Shown here: piece after piece, positions 8,611 through 16,465 of the stretch
How positions within the stretch are numbered: the stretch's first letter is position 1
Layout: the number at the start of each line of letters is the position of its first letter
Source: Comamonas koreensis
GTDB taxonomy: Bacteria; Pseudomonadota; Gammaproteobacteria; Burkholderiales; Burkholderiaceae_C
DNA: 64,000 nt
Direction of reading: 5' to 3'
Assembly: GCF_014076495.1 (NCBI RefSeq)
Contig: NZ_CP043575.1
Span: 4,340,001 to 4,404,000 of the forward strand
Notes under the pieces: generated by a model
The model's database searches: none
The model's input: the letters and a program-made list of their open reading frames with translations, nothing else
What the model was told of the DNA's origin: nothing
Made by a program: the position numbers and the translations under genes

Positions 8611-8985
8611 ATGAAAACCCCTTATGCATCCCTGATCGCTCTGTCTCTGGCCGCGCTGCTGGCCCCGTTGGCCCAGGCCGAGCCGGCGGCCAAGATGGCC
8701 CATGGCATGCTGGTCAATGCCAGCGGGATGACGCTCTACACCTTTGACAAGGATGTGGCCGGCAGCAACAAGAGCATGTGCAACGGCCCTTGCATCGCAC
8801 TGTGGCCTGCCCATGCTGCGGCGGCCGATGCCAAGCCCGAAGGCGACTACAGCATCGTCACCCGCGACGACGGCAGCAAGCAGTGGGCCTACCAGGGCAA
8901 GCCGCTCTATACCTATACTGCAGACAAGAAGGCTGGCGACGCCACGGGCGACAACTTCAAGGACGTCTGGCACGTCGTCAAGTAA
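8611..8985 (+). CDS. COG4315-type secreted repeat protein
   Basis: 124 residues from the ATG at 8611 (MKTPYAS; an alternative in-frame ATG is at 8602). The signal peptide ends near AQAEPA. Two repeats of the PF03640 type follow: MLVNASGMTLYTFDKD with CNGPCIALWPAH, then WAYQGKPLYTYTADKKAGD with DVWHVVK. The family is a small periplasmic or lipoprotein-like domain of unknown function, often encoded next to ECF sigma factors, exactly as here. No lipobox cysteine is seen at the cleavage site, so it is probably soluble. It shares a likely ECF promoter with the two genes that follow. Confidence 0.85.
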   Translation: MKTPYASLIALSLAALLAPLAQAEPAAKMAHGMLVNASGMTLYTFDKDVAGSNKSMCNGPCIALWPAHAAAADAKPEGDYSIVTRDDGSKQWAYQGKPLYTYTADKKAGDATGDNFKDVWHVVK

Positions 8986-9034
8986 GCGCTGGCTGCTGCT
9001 GATTCCCCTCCTCACCCCGGACCTCACTGCCCCC

Positions 9035-9577
9035 ATGCGCGCACAGGACGAAGCGGAGATTGTGGCCTGCATCCCCAGCCTGCGGCGTTATGCGCGCGGG
9101 CTGGTCAGTGACCCGGACCGCGCCGATGACCTGGTGCAGGACACGCTGGAGCGCGCCTGGTCGCGCTTGTCGATGTGGCAAAAGCGCAATGAGCTGCGCG
9201 CCTGGATGTTCGGCATCATGCACAACCATTTCATCGACCGGCTGCGCGCCCAGCGCAGCCGGCCCGAAGACAGCGCAGGCGACGAGCTGCCTGAGCTGCC
9301 CCAGCGGGCCCAGCAGACCGATGCATTGGAAGTGCGTGACCTCGACCGGCTGCTGCAGCGCCTGCCGCCCGAGCAGCGCGAGGTGCTGCTGCTGGTCAGC
9401 GTTGAGGCGCTGAGCTACCAGGAGGTGGCACAGATCACCGGCGTGCCGCTGGGCACGGTGATGTCGCGGCTGTCGCGGGCGCGCGCACGGCTGCGCGACG
9501 AGATGGCCAGTCCCAGCCAGCGCAAGGAGCAGGACAAAGTCAGCCATGCAGCGCAAAGAATTCAACGGGTGAAGTGA
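9035..9577 (+). CDS. ECF RNA polymerase sigma factor
   Basis: 180 residues with region 2 (RYARGLVSDPDRADDLVQDT, then RAWSRLSMW and RAWMFGIMHNHFIDRLR) and region 4 (LQRLPPEQREVLLLVSVEAL, then SYQEVAQITGVPLGTVMSRL). No ECF41/ECF42-type extra domain is seen. It directs RNA polymerase to a small regulon, probably including its own operon through the promoter at 8543-8571. It follows the COG4315 gene by 49 bases and is tightly coupled to the downstream anti-sigma gene. The short basic tail after region 4 looks unstructured. Confidence 0.9.
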   Translation: MRAQDEAEIVACIPSLRRYARGLVSDPDRADDLVQDTLERAWSRLSMWQKRNELRAWMFGIMHNHFIDRLRAQRSRPEDSAGDELPELPQRAQQTDALEVRDLDRLLQRLPPEQREVLLLVSVEALSYQEVAQITGVPLGTVMSRLSRARARLRDEMASPSQRKEQDKVSHAAQRIQRVK

Positions 9578-9579
9578 CC

Positions 9580-10449
9580 ATGGACCAGCCCAACCTCCAA
9601 GCCCTGGACGCCAGTCCCATGCCGCCGGTGACCGAAGCCGATCTGCATGCCTATGTGGACCAGCAATTGCCCAGCGCACGCCGCCTTCAGGTCGAGCACT
9701 ACCTGCACGAGCACCCGGAAGAGCGCGCCCGGGTGCAGGATTGGCTGCAGCAGAATTCGCGGCTGCGCGAGATGCTGGCCCCCGTGATGGACGAGCCCTT
9801 GCCGATGGGCCTGCCGCTGCGCCCCACACACAGCAGCCTGCCCTGGCGCAGCCTGGCCGCCGGCGTGCTGGTGGCGGTCATCAGCGCCGGTGCCGCCTGG
9901 TCGATCCGCGGCGCAGTCGATGCCAAGGCCGTCCAGCTCGCGATGGCGGGCCAGCCCGCAGCCCACAGCCCGCGACCCGCCCAGCCCCCGCTGCCACCTG
10001 CCAGCGGCAGCGCCCTGAGCGGTTTTGCCCAGCGCGCCGCGATTGCTCATGTGGTCTACAGCCCCGATGTGCGGCGCCCGGTGGAGGTTGGCGCCGAGCA
10101 GGAGCAGGCGCTGGTCACCTGGCTGACCAAGCGCATGGGCACCCAGGTGCGCCCACCGCCACTCAATGCGCTGGGCTACCGCCTGATGGGCGGCCGCCTG
10201 CTGCCCGGCGACAGCGGGCCGGTGGCGCAATTCATGTACGAGACCGAGGCGGGCTTGCGCCTGACCCTGTATGTGACCCGCGAGGTGAGCAGCCAGAGCG
10301 ATGCGCAGTTCAAGTTTGGCCAGGACGGCCCTGTCAACGTCTTCTACTGGGTGGAGAACCACCTGGGTTACGCCTTAGCGTCAGATGCCGACCGGGCCGA
10401 GCTGATGCGTGTTTCGCAGGCGGTCTACCAGCATCTGCAGCAGGACTGA
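9580..10449 (+). CDS. Membrane anti-sigma factor
   Basis: 289 residues. The N-terminal cytoplasmic part (ADLHAYVDQQLPSARRLQVE, residues ~18-40) matches the anti-sigma/zinc-finger-less family of transmembrane regulators. A single membrane helix follows (SLAAGVLVAVISAGAAWSI, about 88-106), then a Pro-rich linker and a periplasmic domain with TWLTKRMGTQVRPP and LGYRLMGGRLLPGDSGPVAQ. It should hold the adjacent ECF sigma factor inactive until an envelope signal arrives. The ATG at 9580 is preferred because GGTGA lies 7 bases before it; a GTG at 9574 overlaps the sigma stop and is an alternative. Confidence 0.85.
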   Translation: MDQPNLQALDASPMPPVTEADLHAYVDQQLPSARRLQVEHYLHEHPEERARVQDWLQQNSRLREMLAPVMDEPLPMGLPLRPTHSSLPWRSLAAGVLVAVISAGAAWSIRGAVDAKAVQLAMAGQPAAHSPRPAQPPLPPASGSALSGFAQRAAIAHVVYSPDVRRPVEVGAEQEQALVTWLTKRMGTQVRPPPLNALGYRLMGGRLLPGDSGPVAQFMYETEAGLRLTLYVTREVSSQSDAQFKFGQDGPVNVFYWVENHLGYALASDADRAELMRVSQAVYQHLQQD

Positions 10450-10702
10450 ATGGCCGCACCATCGCTGCCAACTGCGACACCATCCAAATAGCCTCCGGCC
10501 TTTGCATCGCCAGGGCGAGAACCATGCGCACGCCCCCCCGGCCTTTGGGCACGAGCCGCAGTCGCCCGCTGGGCAGCCCATTTTTGTGCCGATAAGGCGG
10601 GCAGAAATCTGCCGCCCGCGCAGGGACACAGCCTGCAGATGCTGCGCTCAGAGCCCGCCGCCAGTGATGCTGCCAACGGGCGATCAGGCTGGGGCGTTTT
10701 GC
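10450..10702. other. Intergenic stretch, no gene recognised
   Basis: Between the anti-sigma gene and the terminator of the small minus-strand gene. Open frames exist on both strands, but they are Arg/Pro/Cys-rich low-complexity translations without a ribosome site. Nothing recognisable was seen. Confidence 0.5.
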
Positions 10703-10732
10703 TGTAATAAAGCCGCTGCCTTTGCAGGCGGC
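10703..10732 (-). terminator. Terminator of the 57-residue gene
   Basis: Read on the minus strand, the arms GCCGC...GCGGC with an inner TGC/GCA pair (one bulge) are followed by TTTATTA. It lies 59 bases after the small gene. Confidence 0.65.
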
Positions 10733-10790
10733 GCATGCAATACGTCTGTGGGACTGGGAGTGAGCCACATGCGCGCGGCTGGAAACCGAA

Positions 10791-10964
10791 TCAATCCCCC
10801 AGGGGCTTGGGATGCTGCATCGCAGCCAGCCGGCGGTACTTCTCGAAAGTCTTGCTGATGTCGGTGGAGACCGAAGGCACATAGCGCTTCGCTTTCTCGC
10901 CGCGATGGGCCACCAGCGGACGAGTCGGCATGGTCAGCATCGGAAATGATGGCTGGTTTTGCAT
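10791..10964 (-). CDS. Small hypothetical protein, 57 residues
   Basis: The protein begins MQNQPSFPMLTMPTRPLVAH and ends with RRLAAMQHPKPLGD. It is basic, with a helical centre (STDISKTFEKYRRLA) and no membrane segment. A near-perfect Shine-Dalgarno AAAGGAG lies 6 bases before the ATG, a good sigma-70-type promoter lies upstream (11017-11044) and a terminator follows. Three independent signals therefore support a real gene despite its size. The family was not recognised and the function is unknown. Confidence 0.7.
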   Translation of the reverse strand: MQNQPSFPMLTMPTRPLVAHRGEKAKRYVPSVSTDISKTFEKYRRLAAMQHPKPLGD

Positions 10965-11016
10965 ACCCAACTCCTTTCACAAAAGACTTTTCAATCGATT
11001 CAGTCAATGATTTAAG

Positions 11017-11044
11017 AATGTAAGCCTTGCTTGCGCAAAGTCAA
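11017..11044 (-). promoter_or_regulatory. Sigma-70-type promoter of the 57-residue gene
   Basis: On the minus strand TTGACT (11044-11039) and TACATT (11022-11017) are separated by 16 bases and lie about 55 bases before the ATG. Confidence 0.55.
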
Positions 11045-11251
11045 GCCACCGGCCCGGTTCGGCGCCGTCATGGTTGTAATTAATTGCAAACAAAACGCAG
11101 AAATTCCACGGACTGGCCACACCGATCTGCAGCGGCCCAGGTTAGAGATTGCTGACAATCCATTTCAATAATTTCATACAGAATCCCTGGTCTCAAGATA
11201 GCCACCAGGGTCTGTTTTCCCAGGTTGGCCTTCCACGGTGGGAGGTTTTCC

Positions 11252-11572
11252 ATGCCAGCGCTTATCCAGGTTCGATCACCCCAATCTTCATCGCCCAGCC
11301 AGCTCAGACTGGGCAAAGGTCAGACCCTGATTGGCCGTGGTCAGGGCTGTGGTTTGCGCCTGAATGACCAGGGTGTCAGCAGGGACCATGGCGCATTCAG
11401 CTACTACATCGGGGTATTGGTGGTGGAGGACCACGACAGCACCAATGGCATCTTCGTCAACGGCACCAAGGTCAAGCGCCAGGTGCTCTACACAGGCGAC
11501 CGGGTGACAGTGGGGCCGATCGAGATCTACATCCAGAAGGGATCGGCGGCTCCGCCCCCTGATGCCGCATGA
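11252..11572 (+). CDS. FHA-domain protein, stand-alone
   Basis: 106 residues, essentially one forkhead-associated domain. The diagnostic residues are present: IGRG (about 27-30), SRDHGAF (about 43-49) and DSTNGIFVNG (about 61-70), followed by VLYTGDRVTVGPIEI. FHA domains bind phosphothreonine peptides and often act as adaptors for Ser/Thr kinases or secretion systems, but no kinase lies nearby. The ATG at 11252 has the Shine-Dalgarno GGGAGG 6 bases upstream. A related but degenerate gene lies at 62523-62831. Confidence 0.88.
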   Translation: MPALIQVRSPQSSSPSQLRLGKGQTLIGRGQGCGLRLNDQGVSRDHGAFSYYIGVLVVEDHDSTNGIFVNGTKVKRQVLYTGDRVTVGPIEIYIQKGSAAPPPDAA

Positions 11573-11751
11573 TCGCCGCCAGCGATTGCTGCTACTGGCC
11601 AACGGGGCTGGGTCCAGCGCAGGCACAGGCCACCGCCTGGCAGATTCAACGCAGGTGGTCAGCAGCCTTTCTCAACACCATCCACATGTTCTATTTTTCC
11701 ACGACAGGCTGAGAAATCAACGAGGGTCCCTGCTGCCCCAAGGATCCGACC

Positions 11752-13329
11752 ATGCCATCTCTGTTTGCTCGTGCAAAAAACCAGTCTGTATCGTGCATCG
11801 GCGCCTTATGGCTTGCCAGCGCAGCGGGTCCCAGCGTAGTGCAGCAGTATGTGTTTGCCCGCAGTACTGATTCCGGCATCGACAGCGGGGACGCAGGCTG
11901 GACGAGCAATCGCCCGCCAGGCACGCTGACCCAGGACTGGTATCCAGGTTCGGCAGAAGGCAGTACGGGCGCCACGCCGGTTTCGGGCCCCACGCATGAC
12001 AGCACATTCCTGTCGAGCACGGGCCCGCAGCGCTTTGGCGCAGGCTTGAGCGCCAGCCCCGACACCATCTACCCCGATTTTCAGGTCAACTCCGGCCTTG
12101 CGAACAATACGGCCGCTGCGGCAATAGCCGCCCAGCAGTACATCGAGTTCCCGTTCACCACCGGCCCGATGCAGTATGCGGATGCGACAGCATCTGCGGC
12201 GTTGTTTTATGTCAATACGGTCGTCACGGCCAAGCGCTGAAACCTGAACAACAACGCACATCCGCGCGCCTTTGGCTATGCCGCTTACGTCGTCGACGCT
12301 GGCGGCAGTCCGGTCGGCACGCTGGTGCAGCAGATAGACGATGTCAGCACGGTGTCCGGTGGTGATTTCCAACTGGTCCCCCCCCCGGACGGCCCTGGCC
12401 CCGGCATCACGCTGCAACCCGGCACCCCCTACGCCTTGCGCTTTTACCTGTACCGCACGTCAGCCAATACCGATGGGCGCGCATCCTGGGACGACACCTT
12501 GTTCACGATGAGCCGCCAGACCTTGGCAGAAATCATCGTCAGTGCCAGCGCCGTCGCCGCCGTGCCCGCGGGCGCCCAGAACAACTACGGCTACAGCTTC
12601 AACGTCTACAACAACGGCCCCGACGCGACCCGCGCCGTCGTGTCGGACCCCTTGCCAACGACGGCCAATGGCGCAACCGCGAACTGGTCCTGCACATTGC
12701 AGCCTTCTGGCGCGCCTTGCACCACTGCTTCAGGCAGTGGTCCCATCAGCGCCGTGGTTCAAGCTTTGAATTCTGGCGACACCGCCGTCTATACCGTGAC
12801 CTGGACTGGCCCGGGCAGCACGGCAGCCAGCACGCATACCGTGAACGCACAGCCCCAAGCAGGCAGCCCTGCCGATCCGATCAGCACCAACAACACGGCA
12901 GATCTCTCGCTGGTCCCCCCTTCCATCACAGCGCAGGACGATGGGGTGACCTTGACCAGCAACACCGCCAGCGCTGCAACGCCGGTGGCCACCAACGACA
13001 GCAGCACCGGTGGGGTGGTGGACCCGGCCTCCGTCACCCTCGTCACGCCACCCACGGCGGGCACCGTCAGCTGCACAGCCGGCGTTTGCACCTATGTGCC
13101 GCCTGCGGGTGGGCTGACCAGCCCGGTGAGCTACCAGTACAACATCTGCCTGGCAGCGCCCAACCAGGCGGTCTGCGCGACGGCCACCGTGCGCGTGTCC
13201 GCGCCGCCCAATGCCGTGGCGGCAACGCCCACACCAGTACCAACGCTGGGCGCATACAGTCTCTCGTTGCTGGCAGTGCTGCTGGGATGGTTCGGAATAC
13301 GCCAGCGCCGCCACCGCTACACGCGTTGA
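11752..13329 (+). pseudogene. IPTL-CTERM-type surface protein interrupted by an in-frame TGA
   Basis: One continuous reading frame of 525 codons is broken only by a TGA at 12238-12240; both parts are in the same frame. The first part (162 aa) has a weak signal peptide and ends VNTVVTAKR. The second resumes NLNNNAHPRAFGYAAYVVDA. A DUF11-like segment follows (NNYGYSFNVYNNGPDATRAV, then TNNTADLSL), then VTLTSNTASAATPVATND. The C-terminus VPTLGAYSLSLLAVLLGWFG plus RQRRHRYTR is an IPTL-CTERM-like sorting signal. A TGG-to-TGA change (Trp after AKR) would explain the break. It is most simply a recent nonsense mutation; a sequencing error or readthrough cannot be excluded. Confidence 0.75.
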
Positions 13330-13345
13330 TGGCAAGGTCGCGTGC

Positions 13346-13963
13346 TCAGCGCGTGCCGCGCGACAGCGCCAGCAACACGCCAAAGCCGACCAGCAATCCA
13401 CCAAACGCGCGGTCGATCCAGTGGCGCGTCGCCAATAGGCGGCTGCGCACAGCGCCCGCCGAGAAGCACAGCGCCACCAGGCTGAACCAGGCCATGTGCG
13501 CGACCGAAATAAAGAGGCCATAGCCCAGCTGCAGCGCCAGTGGCGTCTGGGGCTGCACCACCTGCAAAAACAGGCTAACCATGAAAACGGTGGTCTTGGG
13601 ATTGAGCGCGTTGGTGAGAAAACCTGTGCGCAGCGCCGCCCTATCGGACAGCGGCGCGAGGGCCTCCTCGGCCGAAGCATTCGCAGGCTGGCTGCGCAGC
13701 ATCTTTACCCCTAGGTAGACCAGATAGGCCGCGCCAAGCAGCTTGATCGCGTTGAAGAGCCACAGCGACTGCTGGATCAGCAGGCCCAGACCCAGCAAGG
13801 TGTAGGCCACATGGACCAGCACGCCCAAGCCAATGCCCACAGCGGTCAGCACGCCGGCGCGGCGCGACAGCAGCAGGCTGTTGCGCGTGACCATCGCAAA
13901 ATCGGGCCCCGGGCTGATGACAGCGAGCAAGGTGATGGTGATAACAGCTAACAATTCGGTCAT
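13346..13963 (-). CDS. LysE/RhtB-family amino-acid exporter
   Basis: 205 residues with about six hydrophobic segments and the family signatures SPGPDFAMVTRNSLLLSRRA (about 17-36) and GFLTNALNPKTTVF (about 116-129). These inner-membrane proteins export amino acids or their derivatives. The start at 13963 (MTELLAVITI) is chosen since the family begins this way; the longer frame upstream is Cys-rich and not homologous. It is divergent from the LysR-type gene starting 65 bases away, which probably regulates it, as LysR regulators commonly do for LysE exporters. Confidence 0.88.
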   Translation of the reverse strand: MTELLAVITITLLAVISPGPDFAMVTRNSLLLSRRAGVLTAVGIGLGVLVHVAYTLLGLGLLIQQSLWLFNAIKLLGAAYLVYLGVKMLRSQPANASAEEALAPLSDRAALRTGFLTNALNPKTTVFMVSLFLQVVQPQTPLALQLGYGLFISVAHMAWFSLVALCFSAGAVRSRLLATRHWIDRAFGGLLVGFGVLLALSRGTR

Positions 13964-14028
13964 CGCGTATCCTGTGCAACAGTAACAACTACACGCATGG
14001 TGCCTGCAATACTGCGCCATGAAAAACG

Positions 14029-14952
14029 ATGATTTCTGACAGCCATGGTGAGCCAGACTCACCATTCACTGACAGCCGCCTGCCCTCCTTGCTGGCGCTG
14101 CGCTGCTTTGAAGCCGCCGCCCGGCTGGAGAACTTCAGCCGCGCTGCAGACGAGCTGCACCTCACCCATGGCGCCGTCAGCCGCGCCGTGCGGCTGCTCG
14201 AAGACGAACTGGGCCTGGCGCTGTTCGAGCGGCGCAGCCGGCGCGTCTTTCTCACGGCGGAGGGCCGGGCACTGGCCCAGGCCGTGAGCCAGGGGCTGGA
14301 TCTGATGCGCCAGGGCATTGCCGGTCTGCGCGCCCGCGCGCGCCAGCAGCGGCGCTGGGTGCTGTCCTGCGAGCCCACCTTGCTGATGCGCTGGCTGATT
14401 CCGCGCTGGCCGGATTTCCAGGCGCGCCATCCCAGGCTGGAGCTGCACCTGGTCGCCGGTGGCGGCCCCTTCTCCTTTGCCAGCGGTATCGACCTCGCTA
14501 TTCGCCGGGATGACTTTGCCTGGCCCCCAGGCTGCCATGCCGAGCCCCTGTTTGCAGAACGTATCGGCCCGGTTTGCCGCCCGGACAAGCAAGCGGCCTG
14601 GTTCCGTACGGGCCCGCGCAGCGCGGCACTCCAAGCCAAGGCCGTGCCCTTGCATACCCGCACACGCCCTGGCGCCTGGCGGGACTGGTGCGCGGCCACG
14701 GGCCGGCCGCTGCCCGCAGCCACTGGGCAAAGCTTGGAGCATTTCTACTTCAGCCTGCAAGCGGCCATTGCCGGGCTCGGGGTCGCCATTGGCCCCTGGC
14801 ATCTGGTGCAGGACGACATTAACCACGGTCTGCTCGTCGCCCCGCTGGGCTTTGTCGAGGACGGCTCGCAGTATTGCCTGCTCTCGCCCCATGCCTTGCT
14901 GCCAGGCAGTGTGCAGCACCACCTGCTGGCGTGGCTGCGATCCATGGCCTAG
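14029..14952 (+). CDS. LysR-family transcriptional regulator
   Basis: 307 residues. The N-terminal winged helix (SLLALRCFEAAARLENFSRA, then LHLTHGAVSRAVRLLEDELG and LFERRSRRVFLTAEG) is of the GcvA-like subgroup, followed by the periplasmic-binding-protein-like effector domain. It is divergent from the LysE exporter with a 65-bp shared control region, the typical arrangement for a LysR activator of its neighbour. Confidence 0.87.
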   Translation: MISDSHGEPDSPFTDSRLPSLLALRCFEAAARLENFSRAADELHLTHGAVSRAVRLLEDELGLALFERRSRRVFLTAEGRALAQAVSQGLDLMRQGIAGLRARARQQRRWVLSCEPTLLMRWLIPRWPDFQARHPRLELHLVAGGGPFSFASGIDLAIRRDDFAWPPGCHAEPLFAERIGPVCRPDKQAAWFRTGPRSAALQAKAVPLHTRTRPGAWRDWCAATGRPLPAATGQSLEHFYFSLQAAIAGLGVAIGPWHLVQDDINHGLLVAPLGFVEDGSQYCLLSPHALLPGSVQHHLLAWLRSMA

Positions 14953-15153
14953 CCCGTTCGGGCCATGGCCATTCAGCGCGCATTGCCGGCAAGCCCCGGA
15001 TGAACGCCATGGTCCTTGCATACAAAAAATCAATGACCAATCGCTGTTTTAGCAAAAGCTTCATCCGTTTTGCAAATTCAGACGATTGAATAAGGCAATA
15101 AAAATCTCCACTGTGATACCCATCGATTCCCATCACTCATTTGGAGATGCAGC

Positions 15154-15930
15154 ATGCGCAAAGCCCACACCGTTAAAGACAAAGTCGTTCTGATTGCAGG
15201 GGGAGGCAAAAACCTCGGTGGCCTGATTGCCCGCGATCTGGCCGGCCAAGGCGCCAAAGCTGTAGCCATCCACTACAACAGCGCCGCCAGCCGTGATGAA
15301 GCACTGGCCACCGTGGCAGCGGTGGAGAAGCTGGGCGCCAAGGCCATCGCACTGCAAGGCAACCTGAACAGTGCAGCTGCCGTACAAAAGCTGTTTGCAG
15401 ACACGGTGGCGGCACTGGGCCGCCCCGATATCGCCATCAACACCGTCGGCAAGGTGCTCAAAAAGCCGATGGTCGATATCTCCGAGGCCGAGTTCGACGA
15501 GATGTCCAATGCCAACAGCAAGGCGGCGTTTTTCTTTTTGAAGGAAGCGGGCCTGCACCTCAATGACAACGGCAAGATCGTCACGCTGGTGACCTCGCTG
15601 CTGGGGGCCTTCACCCCGTTCTACTCGTCCTATGCCGGCACCAAGGCACCTGTCGAGCACTACACCCGTGCAGCGGCCAAGGAGTTTGGCGCACGCGGCA
15701 TCTCGGTCACTGCCGTCGGCCCCGGCCCCATGGACACCAACTTCTTCTACCCCGCAGAAGGGGCCGATGCGGTGGCCTACCACAAGACAGCCGCTGCGCT
15801 GTCGGGCTTCAGCAATACGGGCCTCACGGATATCGAGGATGTCGTGCCCTTCATCCGCCATCTGGTCACCGATGGCTGGTGGATCACCGGCCAGACGATC
15901 CTGATCAACGGCGGCTACACCACCAAGTAA
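15154..15930 (+). CDS. SDR-family oxidoreductase
   Basis: 258 residues, the classical short-chain dehydrogenase/reductase length. The nucleotide-binding glycine motif is GGGKNLGG (about 16-23). The catalytic triad is Ser148, Tyr160 and Lys164 (YAGTK), and the protein ends with the usual GQTILINGGY. HYNSAASRDE after beta-2 points to NADP(H). A Shine-Dalgarno TTTGGAGATG precedes the ATG. It stands alone between the LysR gene and a small membrane protein; the substrate is unknown. Confidence 0.88.
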   Translation: MRKAHTVKDKVVLIAGGGKNLGGLIARDLAGQGAKAVAIHYNSAASRDEALATVAAVEKLGAKAIALQGNLNSAAAVQKLFADTVAALGRPDIAINTVGKVLKKPMVDISEAEFDEMSNANSKAAFFFLKEAGLHLNDNGKIVTLVTSLLGAFTPFYSSYAGTKAPVEHYTRAAAKEFGARGISVTAVGPGPMDTNFFYPAEGADAVAYHKTAAALSGFSNTGLTDIEDVVPFIRHLVTDGWWITGQTILINGGYTTK

Positions 15931-16168
15931 AAGACGCTGGCTGGGGGCCTGCCGCGCGCTGCATGGCAGGCGCCCGGGAGCAGCGCTGGCGCCGGCCTGG
16001 GTCGCAACGCGGGCTTGGTCTTGCGGGGCTGAGGCTAGGGCTATGGCCCGCCACAAAACGCGGTGTCGCTGATGCCTATCCCTGTCCCTCCACGGGCAAT
16101 GGGTTTGCAGCGCCAGTCTTGCTGTGCACCAGCGCCGCCATGATTCCTAAATCTTTGAGAGCTTCTAT

Positions 16169-16438
16169 ATGCATGTACTGATGGTCACGGGCGGGGGCCT
16201 GCTGCTGCTCGCCGTGTTTGTGCTGTTTGGCTGGCTGTGGTCGGCCAGCACGGCAGGCATGGTGGTGGCGGCCAAGCTGTTCATGCCGGTGTGGCTGCTC
16301 ATTGCCTGCACCAATATGTGGGTCGGCGTCACCCAGGCGGGCTACAGCGTACGCGACGAAGCGCTGATCCTGCTCATCGTGCTGATGGTGCCAGTGCTGC
16401 TGGCCGCCTTTGTCACCCGCATCCTCTCGCAGGCCTGA
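16169..16438 (+). CDS. Small inner-membrane protein
   Basis: 89 residues with three hydrophobic helices (VTGGGLLLLAVFVLFGWLW, MVVAAKLFMPVWLLIACTNM, ALILLIVLMVPVLLAAFVTR) and a conserved-looking loop (VGVTQAGYSVRDE). It resembles small hypothetical membrane proteins of proteobacteria and has no enzymatic motif. It lies 27 bases before the LtrA-like gene in the same direction, so the two are probably co-transcribed. Confidence 0.75.
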   Translation: MHVLMVTGGGLLLLAVFVLFGWLWSASTAGMVVAAKLFMPVWLLIACTNMWVGVTQAGYSVRDEALILLIVLMVPVLLAAFVTRILSQA

Positions 16439-16465
16439 GGGCCTGCCAGCCACTGCAGAACTGCC

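Noticed and set aside
9035..9577. The sigma factor as output of the stressosome cassette
   Set aside because: It is a two-domain ECF factor with its own membrane anti-sigma factor and lies 38 kb away; it lacks sigma-B features.
12238..12240. Selenocysteine at the in-frame TGA of the surface protein
   Set aside because: The predicted original residue is Trp in a structural context, no SECIS-like stem was seen directly downstream, and secreted Ig-type proteins are not selenoproteins.
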